Positions 5,268 through 12,479 of a DNA stretch of 15,274 nt are shown here, piece by piece. The DNA comes from Halovenus sp. (lineage in GTDB: Archaea; Halobacteriota; Halobacteria; Halobacteriales; Haloarculaceae): assembly GCA_028274925.1 (NCBI GenBank), contig JAQCNR010000486.1, positions 1-15,274 on the forward strand. Reading direction: 5' to 3'. The notes beneath the pieces were generated by a model that worked only from the letters and a program-made list of their open reading frames with translations, did not search any database and was not told the origin of the DNA. Within the stretch, counting starts at the first letter, position 1; every line of letters starts with the position of its first letter. The position numbers and the translations under genes were made by a program.

Positions 5268-7513
5268 CAGAAATCACCTAGGTTCGACTGGTCTTCTCCT
5301 GTGTCTGAGCCAGTGCCGCCGTCCGGCGTTGGCTCGGCGGTCTCTGTGTCGGGGTCAGGTTCGATATCGTCCATCGACGGCTCACGGTGGCCAGCGTTTT
5401 CGAGGATATTCTCGGCTGTTTTCTCCCGGCCCCGGAGCGCAGCGAGAACGACCGATTTGTCGGCCTCGCGCAGCGCTGCTCGGTCCTCGATGCCAGCGTC
5501 GAAGAGTCGCCGTGCACGCTTGCGACCAACGCCGCGCACGCCAGCAAGGTCGACCAGTTCGGCGCGGACACCGTGTTCGACCCGAAGCCGTGCCTCGCGA
5601 ACCTCGGAACTAACACCGAGGCCGAGTTCGCTCGACAGCGACTCCGCCGCGCCGAGCAACCACTGTGCAGTGTCGACTTTTCCGCGAATGTCGCCGGGGC
5701 CGATGCCGTACTCTTCGGTGATATCTGACTCGTCGAGTTCGCTCGCCCAGTCTTCGAGCAGTCGGGCGGTTTTCAGCGCCGACAGCCAGTCGTCGAACTC
5801 GTCGTCGAACTCCGAGGGTGCGCGGCCGAGCAGTTCGCTCTCGCGCTCGTGTGCGAGCATCGTGTACTCCTCGTCTTCGCCCGAGCGCAGGTAGAGTTCG
5901 TACATGTCCGGCGTCCGGCAGACGAGGTGATAGAGGCCAAGCGGCGTGGGGTCGCCGTCTTCGAGGCCGTCGATAATCTCGGCGGCGCTCATCGGGTCGA
6001 GATAGAGGCGCGAGACAGTGTGGCCAAGCGTCGTTGCCGAGAGGCCGTCGCCGTCGCGTTCGAGGAAGTCGTTGACAGCGAGGTAATCAATCACGTCATC
6101 GACGACGTGTTCGAGTTGCGCGCGGTCGGCAGCCTGAGCGGCGTACAACGTTCCGTCGAGGAAATCGAGCAGTCCCTCTCGGGAACGAGCGAATCCGGAG
6201 GCAACAGTCGCGAGAATGTGTGTTCGGAGCGCGGGTTCGGCGGCGAGTTTCGACCGGACCGGTTCGGGGTCAGCCCAGACGTAGCGCTCGAACAGTTCGT
6301 CCAGTTCGTCGTGACCGGAAGCCAGCAGAACAGCCTCGCCGTAGGGGTCTCGGCCCGGCCGACCAGCGCGCCCCATCATCTGGTGAACTTCGAGCACGGA
6401 GAGTGGCTGCATCCCGCCCGCGGTGCCGTCGTACCGTCGCCAGTCTCGGACGACAACCCGGCGGGAAGGCGTATTCACGCCTGCCGCGAGCGTCGGCGTT
6501 GCGGACACTACCTTGACGAGGCGGTCCCGGAAAGCGTCCTCGACGAGCGTGCGGTGGTCCCGCGAGAGGCCGGCGTGGTGGAAGGCCGACCCTTTCTCGA
6601 CGGCTTCGGCGAGGTCCTCGCTCGTATCTGTGTCGCTCACGTCGCGGATCTGTTCGGCAATGTCTGCGAGTTCCTCGCGCTCCTCGTCTGTCAGGGCGTC
6701 GTCTGTCGTCGTCGCGAGTCGCCGGGCCGCTGCTTCTGCGTTGCGCCGAGAGTTGACGAACACGAGCGTCGACCCGTCGTCATCGAGCGTATCGCGGACG
6801 ATAGCAGCGGCCTGTTCCTCACTGTTCCTGACGGGGAGGCGTTGCTGGCTGCCGTCTTCGAGATGGAGGGCTTCACCGTAGTGGACACCTTTCTTCAAGT
6901 CGATTGGCCGCCAGTCAGAGTCGACCAGTTCGGCGTCGAGCCAGTCAGCCAGTTCTCCCGCATTGCCGATGGTCGCAGAGAGTGCAACCGTCTGCAGGTC
7001 GGGGTTCAGCGATCGGAGTTTAGCCATCGAGACCTCCAGTGTCGGGCCGCGCTCGGCGTCGTCGACCAGGTGGACCTCGTCGGTGACGACACAGGACAGA
7101 TTATCGAGCCACTTGGCGTCGTTTCGCACCAGTGAGTCCACCTTCTCGCTGGTGGCGACGATGATATCCTTGCCGGCGAGCCACCCCCCGTCGGACTCGT
7201 AGTTACCCGTCGTCACGCCGACATCGAGACCGTACTGCTCGAATTCTGCGAACTCCTCGTGTTTCTCGCTGGCGAGTGCGCGCAACGGAACGATGTAGAG
7301 TGCCGTTCCGCCCCGGTCCACAGCGGCGGCCATCGCAAGCGTTGCAATGAGGGTCTTTCCGCTCGCGGTCGGAATGGCAGCAACCAGATTCTCCCCCTCA
7401 GTGACGCCAGCCTCGACAGCCTCCGCTTGTGGCGGGTACAGCGAGTCGATTCCGTCGGCTTGGAGATGCTCGCTGAGCCACGACGGAATCGCCGGAATCT
7501 CCGAAATATCCAT
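5267..7513 (-). CDS. hel308: Hel308 superfamily 2 DNA helicase
   Basis: A 748-residue Ski2-like 3'-5' DNA helicase, full length for the archaeal Hel308/Hjm family, acting on stalled replication forks and recombination intermediates. In order: Q-motif LYPPQAEA (25-32), Walker A AIPTASGKT (46-54), DEVH (145-148), SAT (179-181), FVNSRRNAE (252-260), HHAGLS (312-317), the TPTLAAGVNTPSRR block (339-352), motif VI QMMGRAGRPG (378-387), then the winged-helix and ratchet domains. A helix-hairpin-helix motif lies at about 655-672 (LAGVRGVGRKRARRLF). After an acidic, probably disordered linker (713-741) the protein ends in QSNLGDF, which fits the PCNA-interacting QxxLxxF pattern. A TATA-like CTTAAAAAC 28 nt before the ATG suggests a leaderless transcript. 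It is followed by cgi121 with a 1-nt overlap. Confidence 0.95.
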   Translation of the reverse strand: MDISEIPAIPSWLSEHLQADGIDSLYPPQAEAVEAGVTEGENLVAAIPTASGKTLIATLAMAAAVDRGGTALYIVPLRALASEKHEEFAEFEQYGLDVGVTTGNYESDGGWLAGKDIIVATSEKVDSLVRNDAKWLDNLSCVVTDEVHLVDDAERGPTLEVSMAKLRSLNPDLQTVALSATIGNAGELADWLDAELVDSDWRPIDLKKGVHYGEALHLEDGSQQRLPVRNSEEQAAAIVRDTLDDDGSTLVFVNSRRNAEAAARRLATTTDDALTDEEREELADIAEQIRDVSDTDTSEDLAEAVEKGSAFHHAGLSRDHRTLVEDAFRDRLVKVVSATPTLAAGVNTPSRRVVVRDWRRYDGTAGGMQPLSVLEVHQMMGRAGRPGRDPYGEAVLLASGHDELDELFERYVWADPEPVRSKLAAEPALRTHILATVASGFARSREGLLDFLDGTLYAAQAADRAQLEHVVDDVIDYLAVNDFLERDGDGLSATTLGHTVSRLYLDPMSAAEIIDGLEDGDPTPLGLYHLVCRTPDMYELYLRSGEDEEYTMLAHERESELLGRAPSEFDDEFDDWLSALKTARLLEDWASELDESDITEEYGIGPGDIRGKVDTAQWLLGAAESLSSELGLGVSSEVREARLRVEHGVRAELVDLAGVRGVGRKRARRLFDAGIEDRAALREADKSVVLAALRGREKTAENILENAGHREPSMDDIEPDPDTETAEPTPDGGTGSDTGEDQSNLGDF
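5273..5279 (-). promoter_or_regulatory. Ribosome binding site of cgi121 embedded in the hel308 C-terminal codons
   Basis: AGGTGAT on the minus strand is a near-complete Shine-Dalgarno sequence 5 nt before the cgi121 ATG. The same bases form part of the codons for L745, G746 and D747 of Hel308, inside its PCNA-binding-like tail. Confidence 0.7.
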
Positions 7514-7536
7514 TACCGATATCTGGGGCGTGCTCG

Positions 7537-7545
7537 GTTTTTAAG
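7537..7545 (-). promoter_or_regulatory. TATA-like element of hel308
   Basis: CTTAAAAAC on the minus strand is centred about 28 nt upstream of the hel308 ATG, the spacing expected of a leaderless haloarchaeal transcript. It lies in the 42-nt gap after the SPFH gene, so hel308 can be transcribed independently as well as by read-through. Confidence 0.6.
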
Positions 7546-7555
7546 TTTCGTGTCG

Positions 7556-8623
7556 TTAGTTCATCCCGTCGTCAAAGCTGCCTTCTTTGACTTCCTTGGC
7601 AGCCTTCTCCAGTTCCTCGAAGTCCACATCTGCTTCCTTGTCGATTTCGCCGAGGATTTCCTCGATGTTGTCGAGGCCGAGAATTTCGCGGGTCTCGTCG
7701 TCGAAGTCGCCGCTTTCGAGAACGTGGCCGTTCTCTTTGGCATCGCTGCCCTGGAGGTGTTTGCCGTATCTCCCGACGAGGGAGGTGAGTTCCTGTGGCA
7801 GGACGAACTTCGTGGACTCGCCTTTGCCAATCTCTTCGAGGGTTTCCATTCCGCGCTCGATAACGGCGCGTTCGCCCATCGACTCGGCGGATTTGGCGCG
7901 GAGGACCGTGGAGATTGCGTCACCCTGTGCTTCGAGAATCTGGCTCTGTTTCTCACCCTGTGCGCGAATGATGTTCGACTGCTTGTCACCCTGGGCGGCC
8001 TCGATAGAGCTACGGCGCTCACCCTGTGCTTCGAGAATCATTGCACGGCGACGGCGCTCGGCGGAGGTCTGCTGTTCCATCGCCTTCTGGACCTCAGGGC
8101 TGGGGTTGACCTCTCGGACCTCGACAGATTCGACGCGAACACCCCACTCGTCTGTCGGTGCGTCGAGTTCTCGCCGGATGCGGCTGTTGATTTCCTGGCG
8201 TTTCGAGAGCGTGTCGTCCAGTTCCATGTCACCCAGCACTGCACGGAGCGTCGTCTGGGCGAGATTCGAGACGGCCCGTCGGTAGTCGTCGACTTCGAGG
8301 AAGGCCTTCTCGGCGTCCATCACTTTGATGTAGACGACGGCGTCGGCAGTCACCGGCGAGTTGTCCCGCGTAATCGCTTCCTGCTGGGGCACGTCCATCG
8401 TCTCCGTTCGCATGTCGAAGGCGTAGGTTCGGGAGATGAACGGCACGACGATGTTGATACCCGGGTCGAGCAGGCGCTGGTACTTCCCGAAGACTGTCAA
8501 TGCCTTCTTCTCGTACGCGTCGACAATCACGACGGCCTTGTACGCGACAACAACGGCAAACGTGAGCACGAGCAGGCCGAGCAGCAGGAATATCTGTGAC
8601 CCGCTCTGCAGGAGGATACTCAT
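7556..8623 (-). CDS. SPFH/stomatin-like membrane protein
   Basis: A 355-residue membrane-anchored scaffold of the stomatin/prohibitin/HflK/C superfamily, which oligomerises at the membrane inner face and is often linked to membrane microdomains or protease control. One N-terminal membrane segment (about 10-34) is followed by the SPFH domain (about 35-195), recognisable from LDPGINIVVPF (52-62) and the LAQTTLRAVLGDMELDD block (121-137). Then comes a helical coiled-coil zone with four AQG units spaced exactly 11 residues apart (199, 210, 221, 232), then an acidic C-terminal helical tail. The start MSILLQSG was chosen because a TATA-like element lies 26 nt upstream; an ATG at 8665 would add 14 residues. 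No NfeD-like or FtsH gene is adjacent. It precedes hel308 by 42 nt on the same strand. The cellular process it serves cannot be inferred. Confidence 0.9.
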   Translation of the reverse strand: MSILLQSGSQIFLLLGLLVLTFAVVVAYKAVVIVDAYEKKALTVFGKYQRLLDPGINIVVPFISRTYAFDMRTETMDVPQQEAITRDNSPVTADAVVYIKVMDAEKAFLEVDDYRRAVSNLAQTTLRAVLGDMELDDTLSKRQEINSRIRRELDAPTDEWGVRVESVEVREVNPSPEVQKAMEQQTSAERRRRAMILEAQGERRSSIEAAQGDKQSNIIRAQGEKQSQILEAQGDAISTVLRAKSAESMGERAVIERGMETLEEIGKGESTKFVLPQELTSLVGRYGKHLQGSDAKENGHVLESGDFDDETREILGLDNIEEILGEIDKEADVDFEELEKAAKEVKEGSFDDGMN

Positions 8624-8743
8624 ACGTATTGTTTGTCGTGTAGACATAAGTAGTGTCGAGTTCACCGACCCCTGGGGTAAGAGCGGTTGGTCGGTCTGCG
8701 GGTGACCACCGTGTTTTTATTCGTCTGTCGAGTAGCGGGAGCT
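8624..8743. promoter_or_regulatory. Divergent promoter region, SPFH gene / pheA
   Basis: This 120-nt region carries two outward-facing TATA-like elements: CTACTTATG on the minus strand (8645-8653, about 26 nt before the SPFH ATG) and TTTTTAT on the plus strand (8714-8720, about 27 nt before the pheA ATG). Between them lies a perfect 7-bp inverted repeat, ACCGACC (8664-8670) and GGTCGGT (8689-8695), with an 18-nt spacer, and an internal CCCCTGGGG (8669-8677). Both transcripts are predicted to be leaderless. Confidence 0.6.
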
Positions 8744-9562
8744 ATGAGTACACAGGCGCTTACGCTGGGGCCGTCTGGCACCTACTCGCACCGGGCGGCA
8801 CGCGCCGTCGCCGACGACGAGGATATCACCTTCACCGAGTCGGTGACGTCGATTATCGAATCTGTCGCCGACGGAGCGTACACCCACGGTGTCGTCCCCG
8901 TGGAGAACAGTATCGAGGGTTCGGTCACCGAATCGCTGGACGCACTGGCCGAACACGACGTGGCGGTGACTCGCGAAATTATCACACCAATCAGACACGC
9001 GCTCATCGCACAGGGTGAGACGTTCGAGACAGTCGCCAGCCACGCACAGGCACTCGCACAGTGTCGGTCCTATCTCGAAGAGAACTACCCGGACGTGAAA
9101 CTGGAAGCCGTCGCCAGCACCGCTCGCGGCGTCCAGCGCGCACGCGAAGACGACTCGGTTGCAGCCATCGGCCACCCGGCCAACGCCGAAGGCGAGGACC
9201 TGCTCGTCCTCGGCGAGGACATTCAGGACCGGAGTTCGAACGCGACGCGGTTTCTCGTCGTTGCCCCGGCCGACCAGCGAACCGAGGCGGGCGGAAAAAC
9301 CTCCTTCATCGTCTACCCGAACGTCGACTACCCCGGACTCCTGCTCGAACTGCTCGAACCGTTTGCAGACCGCGATATCAACCTGACCAGAGTCGAGTCC
9401 CGTCCCAGCGGCGAGCGACTCGGCGATTACGTCTTCCACATCGATATCGCCGCCGGCCTGTACGAACAGCGAACGCAGGACGCCCTCGGTGTTATCGAGG
9501 AGATTGCTGAAAAGGGCTGGGTGCGCCGGCTTGGATCCTACGATAGCGAAACAGTCGTGTGA
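8744..9562 (+). CDS. pheA: Prephenate dehydratase (phenylalanine biosynthesis)
   Basis: A 272-residue monofunctional prephenate dehydratase converting prephenate to phenylpyruvate, the penultimate step to L-phenylalanine. The catalytic (PDT) part spans about 4-175: LGPSGTYSHRAA (8-19), VPVENSIEGSV (51-61), ASHAQALAQC (98-107), STARGVQRA (125-133) and the TRF catalytic motif (168-170) in SSNATRFLVV. An ACT domain (about 184-265) carries the ESRP motif (218-221), which with the preceding PGLL region forms the phenylalanine-binding feedback site in this family. No chorismate mutase domain is present, as usual in archaea. ATG 8744 was chosen because a TATA-like element lies 27 nt upstream, implying a leaderless transcript. 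It stands alone, divergent from the SPFH gene. Feedback inhibition by Phe is inferred from the ACT domain. Confidence 0.96.
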   Translation: MSTQALTLGPSGTYSHRAARAVADDEDITFTESVTSIIESVADGAYTHGVVPVENSIEGSVTESLDALAEHDVAVTREIITPIRHALIAQGETFETVASHAQALAQCRSYLEENYPDVKLEAVASTARGVQRAREDDSVAAIGHPANAEGEDLLVLGEDIQDRSSNATRFLVVAPADQRTEAGGKTSFIVYPNVDYPGLLLELLEPFADRDINLTRVESRPSGERLGDYVFHIDIAAGLYEQRTQDALGVIEEIAEKGWVRRLGSYDSETVV

Positions 9563-9725
9563 AATTGGAGGACCCGCCTGAGGGTTCACGTCTGAGAGGA
9601 GCAACGCACAGAGTCGGGTTTCTACGACCCAGTTTGGAACGCCAGCCCTAGTTATATGTTACCACGAAATGTATTTGTTACCACAACTATCAGCGAGCCC
9701 ACGTTATCAATACAGAGTTGGTTCA
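9563..9725 (+). promoter_or_regulatory. Intergenic region with promoter and 9-bp direct repeat
   Basis: The 163-nt gap between pheA and the GAF regulator contains a TATA-like GTTATATG (9651-9658) and two copies of TGTTACCAC (9657-9665 and 9676-9684), 19 nt apart start to start. No obvious oligo-T terminator follows pheA; GGGT-ttctacg-ACCC near 9615-9630 is only a weak hairpin. The repeats overlap the expected transcription start, so they are candidate regulator sites. No small gene is evident. Confidence 0.5.
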
Positions 9726-10589
9726 ATGGCACATAGCATCTGCACATCGGACGCAGGCGAAGAGCTAGCGTATTTACAGCGTCTGTGGCGAACGTTGTTT
9801 GGCCCCCGGACAGATTCAAGAACCAAACTTGGCCACCTGTTCGAGCACGAAACCGACGAGTTTGGCCTGAACTACGCATTTCTGTCACGAATCGAGTTAG
9901 AAAACGAAACGGAACGCTTCGAGGTTGTACAGGGCACCCACGAGAGTTTACGACCGGGTAACACAATCCCGCTCTCCAAGACCTACTGTCGGAAAACCAT
10001 CGCAGACCCAGAGGGAACACTAGCGGTCAGTGACGCAGTGGCTGAAGGGTGGGAGGACGACCCAGCCTACGAAGCATTCGAGTTGGGGAGTTACATTGGG
10101 ACGACGGTCTCGGTTGGCGAGGAACTCTACGGGACGCTCTGCTTTGCGAACACCGCTCCTCGTGATGAGCCAATCAGGGACGAAGAGAAAGCTGTCCTCG
10201 AAATGCACGGGCAATGGGTCGAGTATCTGTTGGCCTCCGGGGACGAACCAACAATTCGGGACGCGCCTATCGATACCATCGAGGAACGCGCCGTTTCTTC
10301 GGACGCTATCGACTCGATGATGGAGATGCTTCGAAACCAGACAAGACGCACGATTCTGATAACACTATTAGAGTCCACCGCCGAGACGAGTCTCGACACT
10401 CTTGAACGAGAGATAACCCACGAAAACGCCGGAATACGACTGCGCCATAGTGACTTACCCAAATTAGTCAACGCCGGATACGTCAACTGGGACCGTGAGT
10501 CAGAGACCATCTCCAAGGGGCCGAGGTTCTCTCTGGTGGAACCACTTGTCCAACTGCTAGCGGAGTATAATACGAAATTCCCCGAGTGA
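9726..10589 (+). CDS. GAF-domain sensor with C-terminal winged-helix DNA-binding domain
   Basis: A 287-residue predicted transcriptional regulator without membrane segments. Residues about 15-170 resemble haloarchaeal GAF sensor domains; the clearest stretch is YIGTTVSVGEELYGTLCFAN (123-142) followed by a long helix ending near 170. Residues about 190-280 form a winged helix of the type common in halophile regulators (DUF7344-like): MLRNQTRRTILITLLEST (201-218), TSLDTLEREI (221-230), LPKLVNAGYVNWD (244-256). There is no His-kinase or response-regulator signature, so it looks like a one-component sensor. ATG 9726 was preferred over 9669, which would lie too close to the TATA-like element at 9651. 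The gene is richer in A+T than its neighbours and uses TTA leucine and AGA arginine codons, which are rare in G+C-rich haloarchaea. The ligand and targets are unknown. Confidence 0.8.
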   Translation: MAHSICTSDAGEELAYLQRLWRTLFGPRTDSRTKLGHLFEHETDEFGLNYAFLSRIELENETERFEVVQGTHESLRPGNTIPLSKTYCRKTIADPEGTLAVSDAVAEGWEDDPAYEAFELGSYIGTTVSVGEELYGTLCFANTAPRDEPIRDEEKAVLEMHGQWVEYLLASGDEPTIRDAPIDTIEERAVSSDAIDSMMEMLRNQTRRTILITLLESTAETSLDTLEREITHENAGIRLRHSDLPKLVNAGYVNWDRESETISKGPRFSLVEPLVQLLAEYNTKFPE

Positions 10590-10613
10590 GAGACGAGGTA
10601 TAACAGCTATCTT

Positions 10614-10620
10614 GTTTTTT
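10614..10620 (+). terminator. Oligo-T terminator after the GAF regulator gene
   Basis: GTTTTTT lies 25 nt after the stop codon. Six consecutive Ts on the coding strand match the oligo-T signals at which archaeal RNA polymerase releases. No stable hairpin precedes it, and none is needed in archaea. Confidence 0.5.
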
Positions 10621-10810
10621 CGGCCTAACGATTATCTGGCCCTCTGCTTGAGGACTCGGATACGACGCAGACCGCCCTCGGTCACTGGTGGCCGCACTGA
10701 GTGAGGTGTTCTCGCGTCGCTCGAAGAGCGTCCGCTCAGGGACAGACTTCGGTCAGAGGCCCACCGCTCAAACCCCTACTTTCTTGCGAACGTCAGACCT
10801 TGCCGGTGGT
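10621..10810 (+). promoter_or_regulatory. Leader and promoter region of the carboxyltransferase gene
   Basis: About 190 nt without a convincing gene. A frame open from 10688 joins the carboxyltransferase, but the encoded extension does not resemble the family. CAAACCCCTACTTTC (10769-10783) has the look of a BRE plus weak TATA element about 30 nt before ATG 10811, suggesting a leaderless or short-leader transcript. A short hairpin CGCTC-gaa-GAGCG lies at 10718-10730. I looked for a tRNA T-loop signature and found none. Confidence 0.4.
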
Positions 10811-12403
10811 ATGACACACCGCGAGGACCGCGACCTGGAGGAATTAATCGAGCAGGTCCGAGAGACCAAGCAGTCAGTCGAAGACGAGGGCCGTCCCGAG
10901 GCCGTCGACAGCCAGCACAGCCACGACAAACTGACCGCACGCGAGCGCGTCGACTATCTCTACGACGAGGGCACCTTCGACGAAATCGGCCAACTCGCCG
11001 CCCCAGCACCGACGACGCCGGAGACACAGAACTGGGAGCGCGAAGACGCACCGGCAGACGGCGTCGTCACGGGCATCGGCGACGTTGACGGCCGACCGGT
11101 CGCAATCATCGCCACCGACTTCACCGTCAAGGGCGGGTCAATTGGCCACACCGGCGGCCGGAAGATGGACCGCGTCTCTGACCTCGCGCTGGACCGTGGC
11201 ATTCCACTGGTGATGTTGCACGACGGCGGCGGCCACCGCATTCAGGAGGGCCTCGACGCGCGGCCGTTCGCCCGCGGCGACGGCGGGTTTGCGAACAAAC
11301 AGGAGACGCTGTCGGGGTGGGTGCCGATGGTGTCGGCGATGATGGGCCCCGGATTCGCGGCGGCGACGAACTTCGCCGCACTCTGTGATTTCGTCCCGAT
11401 GGTCGACGGCACGTCGACGATGGGCGTCGCCGGGCCGAAACTCGTCAAGGCCGCACTCGGCGTCGACATGACGAAACAGGAACTCGGCAGCGCGAAGTTC
11501 CAGGCCGCCGAGACGGGGATGGCTGACCTCGTCTGTCCCGACGACGAGGCCTGTCTCGACGCAATCACGCAGTATCTCGCCTACCTGCCGCGCAACGCCG
11601 AGCACGAACCGCCCCGAACCGACGACTGGGACGCACCATCCGACGAGCAGGTCGCGGAAATGCAGTCAGTGATGCCCGCAAACCCGACCAAGGGATACGA
11701 CATTTACGCGATTATCGACGGACTCGTCGACCAAGACTCGTTTTTCGAGAAGAAGCCGAAGTACGCCCGAAATCTCGTCACTGGATTCGCCCGCCTTCAG
11801 GGTCGCCCGGTCGGAATTATCGCCAACAATCCCCGGATGAAAGCCGGTACCATCGACACGGGGGCCTCTGACAAGGGAAGTCACTTCGTGAGCCTCTGCG
11901 ATGCGTTCGGGATTCCAATCGTGAGTCTGGCCGACGTGCCCGGAATCCTGCCGGGCCCCGACTCCGAACGGGAGGGGATTGCCCGCCACTCGGCGAAGAT
12001 TCCCTTCGAGTTGAACCGCGCGACAGTCCCGAAGGTGAGCGTCGTCCTGCGGCGTGGCTACGGCTTTGGCTACGTGGCGATGGGTGCTGGGCGGTCGACA
12101 GACACCGACCTCACGGTGGTCTGGCCTGCCGCCGAGATTGCTGCGATGGGTATCGAAGGCGCCGTCGATATCGCCTACGGCGACCAGATCGAGGCCGCAA
12201 ACGACTCCGAAGCAGCCCGGACGGCGATGATCGACGAGTTCACCGAGCGAACGAATGCCATCCGCGCCGCCGAACACATCGGTATCGACGGCGTCGTCGA
12301 ACCAGCAGACACTCGGGCGACAATCTGTCGGACGCTCGACCGTGCGGAACACACCGGCGAGCGCGACTGGCCGCCGAAAAAACACTCCATCAATCCGATC
12401 TGA
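10811..12403 (+). CDS. Acyl-CoA carboxylase carboxyltransferase (beta) subunit, divergent paralogue
   Basis: A 530-residue biotin-dependent carboxyltransferase of the PccB/AccB type, with two tandem crotonase-like halves. Such subunits transfer CO2 from carboxybiotin to acetyl- or propionyl-CoA in the cytoplasm. Landmarks are HDKLTARERVDYL (38-50), DGVVTGIGDVDGRPV (83-97), DFTVKGGSIG (103-112), HDGGGHRIQEG (137-147), ADVPGILPG (374-382), the RATVPKVSVVLRRGYGFGY block (403-421), WPAAEIAAMGIEGAV (438-452) and the C-terminal PPKKH (521-525). The usual SGGAR oxyanion motif is GGGHR here, and the conserved VHT before SG-AD aligns with FQA (230-232). It is thus a clear family member but away from the mainstream propionyl-CoA carboxylase group. 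No biotin carboxylase or biotin carrier gene is in the window, so its partner must be elsewhere. Start ATG 10811 gives the family-typical acidic N-terminal helix. The substrate is unassigned. Confidence 0.88.
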   Translation: MTHREDRDLEELIEQVRETKQSVEDEGRPEAVDSQHSHDKLTARERVDYLYDEGTFDEIGQLAAPAPTTPETQNWEREDAPADGVVTGIGDVDGRPVAIIATDFTVKGGSIGHTGGRKMDRVSDLALDRGIPLVMLHDGGGHRIQEGLDARPFARGDGGFANKQETLSGWVPMVSAMMGPGFAAATNFAALCDFVPMVDGTSTMGVAGPKLVKAALGVDMTKQELGSAKFQAAETGMADLVCPDDEACLDAITQYLAYLPRNAEHEPPRTDDWDAPSDEQVAEMQSVMPANPTKGYDIYAIIDGLVDQDSFFEKKPKYARNLVTGFARLQGRPVGIIANNPRMKAGTIDTGASDKGSHFVSLCDAFGIPIVSLADVPGILPGPDSEREGIARHSAKIPFELNRATVPKVSVVLRRGYGFGYVAMGAGRSTDTDLTVVWPAAEIAAMGIEGAVDIAYGDQIEAANDSEAARTAMIDEFTERTNAIRAAEHIGIDGVVEPADTRATICRTLDRAEHTGERDWPPKKHSINPI

Positions 12404-12423
12404 GTCAGCCTGTGCCAACGTTA

Positions 12424-12450
12424 CAAAAAAATTAATAAAGTTTATTTGAT
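12424..12450 (+). promoter_or_regulatory. AT-rich promoter of the membrane protein gene
   Basis: A run of almost pure A/T (from CAAAAAAATTAATAAAG to TTTATTTGATA) lies between the carboxyltransferase and the membrane protein. TTTATT at 12441-12446 is the best TATA candidate, placing the transcription start about 10 nt before ATG 12480. Confidence 0.55.
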
Positions 12451-12479
12451 ATGGTACTGGATAGCCTAACGTCATACAC

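Noticed and set aside
5849..7135. Long plus-strand open frame (428 codons) across the helicase gene
   Set aside because: It is antisense to hel308, whose motifs are unmistakable. Its translation shows no recognisable family, and long antisense frames are expected in G+C-rich DNA.
7259..8599. Plus-strand open frame (446 codons) opposite the SPFH gene
   Set aside because: Its sequence mirrors the SPFH coding strand and gives a low-complexity Leu/Phe/Asp-rich product without a domain. It also lacks a promoter.
8717..9604. Minus-strand open frame (295 codons) opposite pheA
   Set aside because: pheA carries all the prephenate dehydratase and ACT motifs, so the opposite frame is a codon-bias shadow.
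10621..10760. Possible structured RNA in the gap before the carboxyltransferase gene
   Set aside because: Only short imperfect stems (for example 10718-10730) are visible. There is no tRNA T-loop, C/D box pair or other RNA signature.
10688..10810. N-terminal extension of the carboxyltransferase
   Set aside because: The extension is basic and not family-like. A promoter-like CAAACCCCTACTTTC lies within it, pointing to ATG 10811.
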